A stretch of 64,000 nucleotides of DNA from Acidobacteriota bacterium (GTDB taxonomy: Bacteria > Acidobacteriota > Terriglobia > Terriglobales > Acidobacteriaceae). Each line of letters opens with the position of its first letter. Position 1 is the stretch's first letter. Of this stretch, positions 42,764 to 51,375 are shown in pieces. Position numbers and translations under genes: made by a program. The DNA lies in NCBI GenBank assembly GCA_021778315.1, contig JAJYCQ010000001.1:62001-126000 (forward strand). The letters run 5' to 3'. The notes beneath the pieces were generated by a model that was given only the letters and a program-made list of their open reading frames with translations, searched no databases and was not told the origin of the DNA.

Positions 42764-43558
42764 GTGGAGAAGAAATGCTTTGTTATTCAGCGTTTTGATA
42801 ATGCAAGATATGACCGTCTATACGATGAAGTATTCAAACCCTCAATCGAGGAGGCGGGATTCACTCCCTATCGCGTAGATCGAGATCCTTCGGCTTCAAT
42901 TCCGATAGACAGTATCGAGCGGGAAATTTCTAATGCGGACGCTTGTTTCGTTGAAATTTCAGAGGACGCGCCAAATGTTTGGTTCGAGCTAGGTTTTGCC
43001 CTCGCTAAAGATAAGCCCCTGTGTCTTGTTTGCTCCGGGGCGCGAACTAGATTTCCGTTTGATGTGCAGCATCGACAGGTTGTTACCTACCCGGAGCATC
43101 CAACACCAAGCGATTATCAGGAGTTGAAAGAAAGGATCAAAGCTCGATTGGTAAGTGTGGTCAAGAGAGATGTAACTGTTAATCAGACCGCTGAAACTGC
43201 CCGATCACTTTCGATTGCGCCGCAGACGAATGGCTTAAGAGGCCATGAACTCGTCGCGCTAACGATTCTCTTTCAGTCCCACTTCGAAGGTGGAGTTACG
43301 TCTTGGGCACTGAAGCGCGATATGGAGCGTGCGGGGTATACGGCTGAAGCGACCGCGTTGGCGGTGACGGGACTTAAGCGTGTCGGGTATGTCGCCGCCG
43401 AAAGCGTAGAAGACCAAAACGGAGATCCGTACAAAGTATTCGGAGTTACTCCCGAGGGAGAAGAGTGGCTAGTTGAGCACCAAGACGAGCTGCAACTCAA
43501 AGTGCAACAACATGATTCCCCAGCTGTTGGGATAACGGACGAGGACATCCCCTTTTAG
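42764..43558 (+). CDS. TIR/nucleoside-deoxyribosyltransferase-like protein with winged helix, inserted between hslV and hslU
   Basis: 264 residues. Residues 1-130 form an alpha/beta fold of the TIR-like or nucleoside 2-deoxyribosyltransferase type: KCFVIQRFDNARYDRLYDEV, GFTPYRVDRD, IDSIEREISNADACFVEIS, and the key NVWFELGFALAKDKPL, whose Glu75 aligns with the catalytic glutamate of NAD-cleaving and deoxyribosyltransferase enzymes (inference from the motif). A linker follows, then a winged helix (about 155-245: HELVALTILFQ, WALKRDMERAGY, ALAVTGLKRVGYV, VFGVTPEGEEWL). The start is GTG after AGGAG, 8 bases past the hslV stop; its own stop is 7 bases before hslU. GC over 42781-43140, counted by hand, is about 47% against about 60% in hslV, so recent acquisition is likely. 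Function unproven. Confidence 0.75.
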   Translation: MEKKCFVIQRFDNARYDRLYDEVFKPSIEEAGFTPYRVDRDPSASIPIDSIEREISNADACFVEISEDAPNVWFELGFALAKDKPLCLVCSGARTRFPFDVQHRQVVTYPEHPTPSDYQELKERIKARLVSVVKRDVTVNQTAETARSLSIAPQTNGLRGHELVALTILFQSHFEGGVTSWALKRDMERAGYTAEATALAVTGLKRVGYVAAESVEDQNGDPYKVFGVTPEGEEWLVEHQDELQLKVQQHDSPAVGITDEDIPF

Positions 43559-43565
43559 GGAGACT

Positions 43566-45263
43566 ATGGCAATTTACTTACCAGGAACCGCCGAAGACCA
43601 GGCCCTCTCGCTCGACGAGATGACGCCGCGAGAGATCGTCGCCGAGCTCGACAAGTACGTCGTCGGGCAGGCCGCGGCCAAGCGGGCCGTCGCCGTTGCT
43701 CTGCGCAATCGCACCCGCCGCCAGAAGCTTCCTCCCGATCTCGCCGACGAGATCATGCCCAAGAACATCCTCATGATCGGCTCCACCGGAGTCGGCAAAA
43801 CCGAGATTGCGCGAAGGCTCGCGAAGCTCACCAACTCCCCGTTCCTCAAGGTCGAGGCGTCCAAGTTTACCGAGGTCGGCTACGTCGGCCGCGACGTCGA
43901 ATCGATCGTGCGAGACCTCGTCGACATCGCCATCGACATGGTGCGTGCCGAGAAGCTCGACGAAGTCGAAGACCGCGCCGAACTTGCCGCCGAAGAGCGC
44001 CTCATCGAACTCCTTCTGACGCAGGGCGTAGGCTCCGGCGACGGCCCTCCGAGCAGCGTCCCTCCTGCCGAAAAGCGGGCTGAAACTACTGCCGAACTCA
44101 ACGCTGAACTCGTGGCGAAGCTCGACGCCGAACACACCCCGCCCTCGATCTCCTTCTCCGGCAGCACCAGCGAAGAGCCGTACGCAACCGCGCAGGATCC
44201 CGCGAAGAATCAGGCTGCAAGCGATGCTGCGGCGACGAGTGTGCTGCCCTCCGCCATCCTGCACGCGATCGCCCGGAGTGAGAAGACAGACGCCGAGCGG
44301 GCCCGCGACCGCGAGCGGCTGCTGATCGAGTTTCGCGAAGGCAAGCTCGACGACCGCATGGTCGAGCTCGAGACCCGCGACCGCGCGCAGCCGCAGATTG
44401 AAGTCCTCAGCAACTCGCCCGAGGACATCGACCAGAACGGCATCAAGGACCTCATCGCGAACGTCTTCGGACAGCGAACCCGCAAGCGCCCCATGAAGGT
44501 CGTCGATGCCTTCGAGTACCTCACCCAGGAAGAAGAATCGCGCCTCCTCGACATGGACCACGTCGTCCGCATGGCCGTCGAGCGAGTGGAAGATTCCGGC
44601 ATCGTCTTCCTCGACGAGATCGACAAAATCGCCGGCCGCGAAGGAGGCCACGGCCCCGACATCAGCCGCGAAGGCGTGCAGCGCGACATCCTCCCCATCG
44701 TCGAGGGAACCACCGTCAACACCAAGTACGGCATGGTCACCACCGACCACATTCTCTTCGTCGCCGCTGGCGCGTTCCACGTCTCAAAGCCCAGCGATTT
44801 GATTCCAGAACTGCAGGGCCGCTTCCCCATCCGCGTCGAACTTTTGCCGCTGACCGTCGAAGATTTTCTGCGCATCCTCACAGAGCCGCGAGCGTCGCTT
44901 ACCAGGCAGGCCATCGCTCTGCTCGAGACCGAGGGCCTCAAGATCGAGTTCGCTCCCGAAGCCCTCGAAGAGATGGCCAGCTTCGCCTTCCAGGTCAACG
45001 AGACGACCGAAAACATCGGCGCTCGCCGCCTCCACACCATCATGGAAAAAGTGCTCGACGAGATCAGCTTCGAGGCTCCGGACATCGTCAAGGCCGCCGG
45101 CTCACCCATCTCGGACAAAGTCCCTGCGTTGGTCGAGCGAACGGTGCACTCGCCCACCGGCGAGCCCTCCACGGAGCGAGTCCTGGTCGTCGACCGCGCG
45201 TATGTCCAGAAGCAGGTAGCGGGCATCGTCAAAAATCAGGACCTCAGCCGCTATATTCTCTAG
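43566..45263 (+). CDS. hslU: ATP-dependent protease ATPase subunit HslU with enlarged I-domain
   Basis: AAA+ unfoldase that feeds substrates to HslV. Seen are DKYVVGQAAAKRAVAVALRNR, Walker A GSTGVGKT (72-79), the pore loop GYVGRD, Walker B IVFLDEIDKIAG (near 350), GRFPIRVEL, sensor-2 GARRLHTIMEKVLDE, and the C-terminal docking tail DLSRYIL that inserts into HslV. The length of 565 residues exceeds E. coli HslU (443). The extra 100 or so residues, rich in Ala, Glu, Thr and Pro, sit in the intermediate domain (about 150-250), the part that first contacts substrates. The ribosome-binding site GGGAG overlaps the region just after the preceding gene's stop, so translation is probably coupled. Confidence 0.95.
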   Translation: MAIYLPGTAEDQALSLDEMTPREIVAELDKYVVGQAAAKRAVAVALRNRTRRQKLPPDLADEIMPKNILMIGSTGVGKTEIARRLAKLTNSPFLKVEASKFTEVGYVGRDVESIVRDLVDIAIDMVRAEKLDEVEDRAELAAEERLIELLLTQGVGSGDGPPSSVPPAEKRAETTAELNAELVAKLDAEHTPPSISFSGSTSEEPYATAQDPAKNQAASDAAATSVLPSAILHAIARSEKTDAERARDRERLLIEFREGKLDDRMVELETRDRAQPQIEVLSNSPEDIDQNGIKDLIANVFGQRTRKRPMKVVDAFEYLTQEEESRLLDMDHVVRMAVERVEDSGIVFLDEIDKIAGREGGHGPDISREGVQRDILPIVEGTTVNTKYGMVTTDHILFVAAGAFHVSKPSDLIPELQGRFPIRVELLPLTVEDFLRILTEPRASLTRQAIALLETEGLKIEFAPEALEEMASFAFQVNETTENIGARRLHTIMEKVLDEISFEAPDIVKAAGSPISDKVPALVERTVHSPTGEPSTERVLVVDRAYVQKQVAGIVKNQDLSRYIL

Positions 45264-45346
45264 CTGCGGCGAAATCACGCAGCCGCGATATCCTGTACCA
45301 GACCATCCACTGCACCGATGAAGAGACGCAAGCAACGAGGAATCCT

Positions 45347-47194
45347 GTGAGATCGCAAACCCTGCGCCGTGCCCTGCCGGTCTACCTCGCGCTGCTCCTT
45401 CCCATCGCGTGGCTCGCGACGAAGTTCGATCCCTACCAGGTCGACGGCGACGCGATGGCCTATATGGACATCGCCGACCTCATGCGTTCGCACCACTGGG
45501 CGGGCGTCGTCAACGCCTACTGGCACCCGCTCTATCCCGCCTGCCTAGCCCTCGCGCAGAGCGCTTTCCACACCACGCGCAGCAACGAACTGCACGCCTA
45601 CTACGTGCTCAACTTCGTCATCTTCCTGGCCTCCGTCGCAGCCATGTTGGCTTTCGTCTCGGCCCTCGATAAACTCCGCAAGCGCCTGTCCCCAAGCCCC
45701 GATCAGAACAACGGCATCGCGCCGCTCCTCGGCCTGAATGCACTGCGACTGCTGGGCGTCGCGCTCGTCGTCATCGCCTCGCAGCGAGAGCTCTCCACGG
45801 GCAAGATCCGCCCCGACCTCCTGCTGCAAACCCTCATGCTGGCGGCCTTCGCGATGCTGCTGCAATCGTTCGCGACGGAGAGCCTCATCTTCGCTCCGCT
45901 GATGGGTCTCTTCTTCGGCCTCGCGTATCTCACCAAGTCCTTCGCGTTCGTCGTGGCCCTGCTCACCATCGCTCTGATGGTGCTCTTCCAGGCCTGGCTG
46001 CAGCGTCGCAAGCCCGTCCGCGTGCTCACCGCCGCAGCCCTCGCGCTGGTCGTCTTCGCGGCGGTTGCAGGCCCGTACGTCGCAGCACTCTCCCGGCAAA
46101 AACATCACTTCGACTTCGGCGACTCCGGAGCTCTCAACTACGCCTGGTACGTCAGCGGCACCGTCAAGATGCACCTCGAGCCGTGGATGACCAGCAGCTT
46201 CGGCTCGGCCACCGTGCACCTCATTCATCCCGAGCAGCAGCTCCTCGCGCACCCCGGCATCTACAGCTATCGCGCCGAGCCCTGGGGTACCTACCCGGCG
46301 TGGTTTGACCCCACTTACTTCCACGAGCGCATCGTCCCCATCTTCAACGCGAAGCGCCTGATCCACCGCGACCTTCGCAACCTCATCCTGAGCCTGCGCT
46401 ACGTGCTCAATCATCCGGAAGCCCTGATTCTGCTGGCGTTGCTGCTCCTCTCCGGAGCACGCTTCAGCTTCAGCGAATGGCGGCATAAGGCCTTCTGGCT
46501 TCCTCCCCTCGCGCTCGGCCTCGCGGTCTGGATCATCTACGGCCTCGTCAATATCGAGGAGCGCTATGTGACGCTGGCGTACCTGCTGATCCTGCTGCCG
46601 CTTTTTGCGACGCTGCAATCTCCTCCGCCGTCGACATCATCCGACACCGCCGCCCCGTGGCTCCGCCGCAGCGCCACCGCGATGGTCGCTCTGCTGGCCT
46701 TCCTCGCTCTCGGCGAGAGCCTTCGCATCGCCCTCGAAGAGCGCCGCAACCAGTCCAGCGCGGGGCTTCCGGCGGCCTGGTACTCTCCACAGATCTTCGG
46801 CGCAGCCAAGGCGCTCAACGCCCTCGGCGTCGGCTCCGGTGACGAGATCGCCTGCATGGGAACCATCGCCTGCCTCAACGATCCCTACTGGATGCGGCTC
46901 GCCAACGTCCGCGTCCTCACCGAGGTCTACAACCCCGACGCCCAGCATCTCCTCGCAGAGTACGAGGGCCTGCCCAACCGCCAGCAGGTCGATAACTTGC
47001 TCAAGGCACAGGGAGCCAAAGTCCTCGTCGCCGCCTTCGATCCCGGCGAAATGACCGGCCGAACTCCCGCCTCGCAGGGCTGGATTCGGCTCGGCGAATC
47101 AAACCTTTACGCTCTGCCGCTGAATATTCCAGAGCCACCGCCCACGACGCCCGCGACGCTGCCGTGGGACACTACAGGAGACGCCGCGCCATAA
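45347..47194 (+). CDS. GT39/ArnT-like membrane glycosyltransferase
   Basis: A 615-residue polytopic protein with about ten to twelve hydrophobic helices and a large C-terminal periplasmic part. The first outer loop has the acidic motif YQVDGDAMAYMDIADLM, the usual catalytic-acid position in GT-C enzymes that transfer sugars from polyprenyl phosphate. The C-terminal part (about 480-615) is soluble: GDEIACMGTIACLNDPYWM, RVLTEVYNPDAQHLL. Two cysteines in the former could form a disulfide. The start is GTG after GAGGA. The GT2 gene 22 bases downstream could supply the lipid-linked sugar donor, so the pair forms a two-step glycosylation unit (inference). Confidence 0.75.
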   Translation: MRSQTLRRALPVYLALLLPIAWLATKFDPYQVDGDAMAYMDIADLMRSHHWAGVVNAYWHPLYPACLALAQSAFHTTRSNELHAYYVLNFVIFLASVAAMLAFVSALDKLRKRLSPSPDQNNGIAPLLGLNALRLLGVALVVIASQRELSTGKIRPDLLLQTLMLAAFAMLLQSFATESLIFAPLMGLFFGLAYLTKSFAFVVALLTIALMVLFQAWLQRRKPVRVLTAAALALVVFAAVAGPYVAALSRQKHHFDFGDSGALNYAWYVSGTVKMHLEPWMTSSFGSATVHLIHPEQQLLAHPGIYSYRAEPWGTYPAWFDPTYFHERIVPIFNAKRLIHRDLRNLILSLRYVLNHPEALILLALLLLSGARFSFSEWRHKAFWLPPLALGLAVWIIYGLVNIEERYVTLAYLLILLPLFATLQSPPPSTSSDTAAPWLRRSATAMVALLAFLALGESLRIALEERRNQSSAGLPAAWYSPQIFGAAKALNALGVGSGDEIACMGTIACLNDPYWMRLANVRVLTEVYNPDAQHLLAEYEGLPNRQQVDNLLKAQGAKVLVAAFDPGEMTGRTPASQGWIRLGESNLYALPLNIPEPPPTTPATLPWDTTGDAAP

Positions 47195-47215
47195 CTGCGG
47201 CAGGGGAGAAACGCA

Positions 47216-48460
47216 TTGAGTACCGACGCTGAGGACGTACGAGGTCGCACCATCGTTGCCGCTGGTATGGAGTCCGCCGCCGCTGGCGTGGAGTCCATCG
47301 CCGCCCACACCGCGCCCGTCGAGCTGACCGTGGTGATGCCCTGCCTGAATGAGGCGGAGACGCTCGCCGTCTGCGTCGATAAAGCTCTCGCCGCCCTCGC
47401 CGCGAACGGCATCGCCGGCGAAGTCGTTATCGCCGACAACGGCTCCACCGACGGCTCGCAGGACATCGCCCTGGCCCACGGCGCCCGCGTCATCCCCGTG
47501 CCCGTCCGTGGCTACGGAGCCGCGCTCAACGCCGGCATCAACGCCGCGCACGGCAAGTATGTCCTCATGGGCGACGCCGACGACAGCTACGAATTCGCCC
47601 ACATCCCCCGCTTCCTCGCCGAGCTGCGAGGAGGAGCCGACCTTGTCATGGGCAATCGCTTTCGCGGAGGCATCGGCCCCAAGGCCATGCCGCCGCTGCA
47701 TCGCTACCTCGGCAACCCGGTGCTCAGCTTCCTCGGCCGCAAGCTCTTTCACGCTCCCATTGGCGACTTCCACTGCGGCATGCGAGCCTTCAGCAAAGAC
47801 GCCTACGCCCGCCTCGGCCTGCGAACCACCGGCATGGAGTTTGCCAGCGAGATGGTCGTCAAAGCATCGCTGCTTGGCCAGAAGATTGTCGAAGTCCCCA
47901 CCACCCTGCAGAAGGATGGCCGCAGCCGCCCGCCGCACCTCAAAACCTGGCGCGACGGTTGGCGGCATCTCCGCTTTCTGCTCATGTATTCGCCGCGCTG
48001 GCTGTTCCTCTACCCCGGCCTCACGCTCATGCTCGTAGGCCTCGGCCTGATGGCCTGGCTGCTTCCGGCGGAGCGCCCGCTCGGCCACCTGAATCTCGGC
48101 GTCGACACCCTCGCCTACGCCGCCGCCGCCGTCCTGCTCGGCTTCCAGCTCGTCTTCTTCGCTGTCGCCGCCAAGGTCTTCGCCATCACCGAAGGCCTGC
48201 TCCCCGAGGACGAAGGCTTCGACCGCTGGTTCCACTATGTCACCCTCGAAACCGGCCTCATCGTCGGTGCACTGATGGTGCTCGTAGGAGTAGGCATCGC
48301 CGCCTCGTCGGTCGTCTCCTGGTCGCACGCAGGCTACGGTCCGCTGCCTCCGGTGCAGATGATGCGCCGCACGCTGCCCTCCATGCTCTGCCTCATGCTC
48401 GGCACGGAGATCTGCTTCGCCAGCTTCTTCCTCAGCCTGCTCGGCCTCAAGCGCCGCTAG
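47216..48460 (+). CDS. Polyprenyl-phosphate GT2 glycosyltransferase with C-terminal membrane spans
   Basis: Makes a lipid-linked sugar from a nucleotide sugar. The 414 residues start after a variable leader with VELTVVMPCLNEAETLAVCV, then VVIADNGSTDGSQDIA, the metal motif LMGDADDSYEF and LVMGNRFRGGI. DFHCGMRAFSKDAYARL is the acceptor-side block of the DPM1/GtrB group. Four hydrophobic helices follow (about 255-410). The start is TTG with GGGGAGAA ahead. It follows the GT39 gene closely and ends before a strong bidirectional terminator, so the two form an operon. Confidence 0.83.
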   Translation: MSTDAEDVRGRTIVAAGMESAAAGVESIAAHTAPVELTVVMPCLNEAETLAVCVDKALAALAANGIAGEVVIADNGSTDGSQDIALAHGARVIPVPVRGYGAALNAGINAAHGKYVLMGDADDSYEFAHIPRFLAELRGGADLVMGNRFRGGIGPKAMPPLHRYLGNPVLSFLGRKLFHAPIGDFHCGMRAFSKDAYARLGLRTTGMEFASEMVVKASLLGQKIVEVPTTLQKDGRSRPPHLKTWRDGWRHLRFLLMYSPRWLFLYPGLTLMLVGLGLMAWLLPAERPLGHLNLGVDTLAYAAAAVLLGFQLVFFAVAAKVFAITEGLLPEDEGFDRWFHYVTLETGLIVGALMVLVGVGIAASSVVSWSHAGYGPLPPVQMMRRTLPSMLCLMLGTEICFASFFLSLLGLKRR

Positions 48461-48480
48461 TCCGCAACACCCGAGCACAT

Positions 48481-48520
48481 AAACAGAAAGGCCGCCTCCT
48501 GCGAGGCGGCCTTTCTGTTT
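48481..48520. terminator. Strong bidirectional terminator
   Basis: A perfect 18-bp stem (AAACAGAAAGGCCGCCTC and its complement) with loop CTGC lies between the convergent GT2 and transaldolase genes. The arms end in T-rich (plus strand) and, by symmetry, T-rich (minus strand) stretches, as expected for a two-way terminator. Confidence 0.92.
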
Positions 48521-48536
48521 GTGTCTACAGCAGCGC

Positions 48537-49529
48537 TTACTGCCGAACCGCCTTCGGCAGCTCCGCCAGCCGCTTCTCGAGCAATACTTCCAGATCTTCC
48601 AGCGCCTTCGAGAAGCCTTCGATGCCTTCCTTCAGCTTGTCGTGCGCCATCCGATTCTCCGCGTGCATCTTGTCGAAGGTCGCCTTGTCCACCACGATCT
48701 TCTCGATCGGCAGCGACGCAACCTTCGTTGCATCGAGCTTGCGCTCCAGCGTTCCCTCGGACTTCTGCAGCTCATCCAGCAGCTTGGGAGCGATGGTCAG
48801 CAGGTCGCATCCGGCCAACTCCGTGATCTCGCCGATATTGCGGAAGCTCGCTCCCATCACCACGGTTTTGTAGCCAAACTTTTTGTAGTACTGATAGATC
48901 TCCGTGACCGACTTGACGCCCGGGTCCTCTGCGCCCGCGTAGTCCTTGCCCGTGTCCTTCTTGTACCAGTCCAGAATTCGTCCCACGAACGGCGAGATCA
49001 GCGTCACCTTCGCCTCCGCGCACGCAATCGCCTGGTGCAGGCCAAACAGCAGCGTCAGGTTGCAGTGGATGCCCTCGGTCTCCAGCTTCTCGGCAGCCTG
49101 AATGCCCTCCCACGTCGACGCAATCTTGATCAGCACGCGCTCCCGCGAGATGCCCGCATCCTCATACTGCTGGATGATGTCGTGCGCCTGCTCAATCGTC
49201 TTCGCCGTGTCGTAGCTCATGCGCGCGTCGACTTCGGTGGACACGCGGCCCGGAACAATCTCCAGGATCTTGCGGCCAAACGCAACAGCCAGCGTCTTGA
49301 ACGCGGCGGCGGCAACATCCTTATCGGAGGCGTTCTCGCCAGCCTTCTCGCGCGCACTCTGCAGCACGTCATCCACGATGTGCTGGTATTCCGGCATCCC
49401 CGCCGCCGCAGCAATCAGCGAAGGATTCGTCGTCGCGTCGGTAGGCTTGTACTGCTTGATCGAGTTGATGTCGCCGGTATCGGAGACGACGGTAGTCATG
49501 GACTTAAGCTGATCTAAAAGATTCGCCAT
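48537..49529 (-). CDS. tal: Transaldolase
   Basis: Pentose-phosphate pathway enzyme that moves a three-carbon dihydroxyacetone unit between sugar phosphates. The 330 residues carry the signature [15 protein letters not shown], the Schiff-base lysine in [16 protein letters not shown], and [32 protein letters not shown], followed by [22 protein letters not shown]. The length and motifs place it with the E. coli TalB class. AGGAG lies five bases ahead of the ATG at 49529; the frame extends 43 codons upstream but without family similarity. Confidence 0.95.
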   Translation of the reverse strand: MANLLDQLKSMTTVVSDTGDINSIKQYKPTDATTNPSLIAAAAGMPEYQHIVDDVLQSAREKAGENASDKDVAAAAFKTLAVAFGRKILEIVPGRVSTEVDARMSYDTAKTIEQAHDIIQQYEDAGISRERVLIKIASTWEGIQAAEKLETEGIHCNLTLLFGLHQAIACAEAKVTLISPFVGRILDWYKKDTGKDYAGAEDPGVKSVTEIYQYYKKFGYKTVVMGASFRNIGEITELAGCDLLTIAPKLLDELQKSEGTLERKLDATKVASLPIEKIVVDKATFDKMHAENRMAHDKLKEGIEGFSKALEDLEVLLEKRLAELPKAVRQ

Positions 49530-49710
49530 ATAGGCTCCTATGCAAACAGTTGTGGGCGCAATCCGCGCGACATCTTCAATTATAAATCCCGTGCAATCCA
49601 GCCTGTTAGACGCCGCCCCGCATCCATCCGGTTCAACGCGGGGACGCATCTCCCGCAACCTGTGCAGAATGAATCATCCTCACCCGCCCCGATGAATAGA
49701 TAATGAATCT

Positions 49711-49905
49711 ATGCCCGAAGGTAAGCACCCCGACCATCACCACGACGACACCGGCCCCCATCATCCCCACGAGCAGCAGAAGCCCTACTACCTTCGCGCC
49801 CACAAGGACTGGAAGTTCTGGGTCGGCGTCCTCTTCATCGCCGCCGCCATCCTCATCTACGTGCTCTCGCTCGATCTATCGAGCGTCCCGCACCCGCACA
49901 CCTAG
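49711..49905 (+). CDS. His-rich mini membrane protein, 64 residues
   Basis: The N-terminal half is polar and histidine-rich (PDHHHDDTGPHHPHEQQ), then an aromatic interface KDWKFW, one hydrophobic helix (about 37-56, VGVLFIAAAILIYVLSL) and the tail SVPHPHT. Nine His in the first 20 residues, with Asp and Glu, suggest metal binding (inference). No strong ribosome-binding site is visible. Its stop codon shares four bases with the stop of glgA on the other strand (CCTAGG palindrome). No family was recognised. Confidence 0.6.
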   Translation: MPEGKHPDHHHDDTGPHHPHEQQKPYYLRAHKDWKFWVGVLFIAAAILIYVLSLDLSSVPHPHT

Positions 49906-51230
49906 GCCCGTTTCGCGATCAAGCTCTCATACAGCTGGATCGTCTGCGCGGCAATCGCGGTCCACGAGAAGTGCTCCTCCACGCGCTTGCGCCCCGCATC
50001 GCCCATCCGCTGCGCCTTCTCCGGATCAGCCAGCAGCTCGGTAATCCGCGCAGCGAGGTCCTTGGCGAACTGCGCCGGATCCATCGGGAACGTCGTCACC
50101 GGATCAGCCTCAAACGGCACCAGGTGCCCGGTCTTGCCCTCGACGACCACCTCCAGAATCCCTCCCGTAGCGCTCGCCACCACCGGAGCCCTGCAGGCCA
50201 TCGCCTCCAGATTGATAATCCCGAACGGCTCATACACTGACGGGCAGCAGAACACGGCGCAATGGGAGTACAGCTGAATCGCCTCTTCCTTGGTCACCAT
50301 TTGCTCAATCCACACCAGGTTATGCCCCGTCCCAGTGGGGTCGCCGGTAGCCGTCGAGTGCCCACCATCCGCCGTAAAGTTCTCCACCGCCGCGCGCTGG
50401 CTTCCGGGAGTAAACCTCCGCACGGCTTCCACCTTCTCGCGCATCTCGGTAGCAATCTCCGGAGTATCCGGAGCCCCCGCGCACAGCACAATCTGCGTCC
50501 CGGGAGGGAGATACTGGATCGCCTCCACCAAATGCGTCACGCCCTTCTGCCGCGTAATCCTCCCCACAAACAGCACGTACGGTTTCTCCGTATCGACGCC
50601 GTATTTCTTCAGCGCGCTCACGTCCTCGGTGTACTGATACTGCTGCAAATCAATGCCGTTATAGATCACATGAATCCTGCTCGCATCCACATCCGGATAC
50701 GCCTTCACGATGTCGTCCTTCGTCCCATGTGACACCGCCACAATCGCGTCCGCATCCAGAATCGCCGTCCGCTCCATCCACGAACTCAGCGCATACCCGG
50801 TGCCCAGCTGCTCGGCCTTCCATGCTCGCAGCGGCTCCAGCGAATGCGTCGTCAGCACGAACGGAATCCCATACAGCTTCTTCGCCAGAAACCCCGCCAT
50901 TGCGACATACCAGGTATGCGTATGAATGACGTCCAGCTTCTCCAGGTGCAGATTCTGCAGCAGGTTGAGCGACAACGCCTCCAGCGCTCCCTTGAACTTT
51001 GCGTCGGTGCCATGCGAGATCAGTGGCCACGGCTGCTCAAAATGCACCTGCAGATGAGCTCCATGCGGAAGCTGCGGATCACGCAGGCTCTCGGCCTCCG
51101 GAGTCTCTCCCCACGCATGCACGTCGACCTCAATCGTCTTCGCCAGCTCGCGCGACAGGTACTCCACATGCACCCCTGCGCCGCCATACACATACGGCGG
51201 ATACTCCCGGGTCATCAGGCCAACACGCAT
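49902..51230 (-). CDS. glgA: Glycogen synthase (GT4 type, GlgA/GlgM-like)
   Basis: Transfers glucose from ADP- or UDP-glucose to glucan, or makes maltose-1-phosphate in the GlgM variant. The 442 residues open with MRVGLMTREYPPYVYGGAGVHVEYL, contain DVIHTHTWYVAMAGF, the donor-site VLFVGRITRQKGVTHL, and the catalytic VYEPFGIINLEAMACRAPVVAS (E-x7-E). This is the short actinobacterial-type GlgA. Its actual reaction (GlgA or GlgM) cannot be settled here. A roughly 30-residue hydrophilic insert (about 280-310, TPGSQRAAVENFTADGG and following) interrupts the C-terminal domain before LVWIEQMVTKEEAI. It stands alone here. Confidence 0.88.
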   Translation of the reverse strand: MRVGLMTREYPPYVYGGAGVHVEYLSRELAKTIEVDVHAWGETPEAESLRDPQLPHGAHLQVHFEQPWPLISHGTDAKFKGALEALSLNLLQNLHLEKLDVIHTHTWYVAMAGFLAKKLYGIPFVLTTHSLEPLRAWKAEQLGTGYALSSWMERTAILDADAIVAVSHGTKDDIVKAYPDVDASRIHVIYNGIDLQQYQYTEDVSALKKYGVDTEKPYVLFVGRITRQKGVTHLVEAIQYLPPGTQIVLCAGAPDTPEIATEMREKVEAVRRFTPGSQRAAVENFTADGGHSTATGDPTGTGHNLVWIEQMVTKEEAIQLYSHCAVFCCPSVYEPFGIINLEAMACRAPVVASATGGILEVVVEGKTGHLVPFEADPVTTFPMDPAQFAKDLAARITELLADPEKAQRMGDAGRKRVEEHFSWTAIAAQTIQLYESLIAKRA

Positions 51231-51375
51231 ACCATTTCTCCCACGTCTCTAAGCTCAGCAAACCGTTTCGAGCTGCAGCGAACAGTCTAGCGCGCTCCGA
51301 TGTACACGCGGCAACTCCCTGTTTGGACGCGTCATCCCGTACAGTAGTTCCATCCTCGTATGCGCAGGAGATTCC

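Noticed and set aside
47099..48478. Open frame of about 460 codons opposite the GT2 gene
   Set aside because: Glu/Gly/Ala-rich antisense frame. The GT2 motifs on the other strand are unambiguous.
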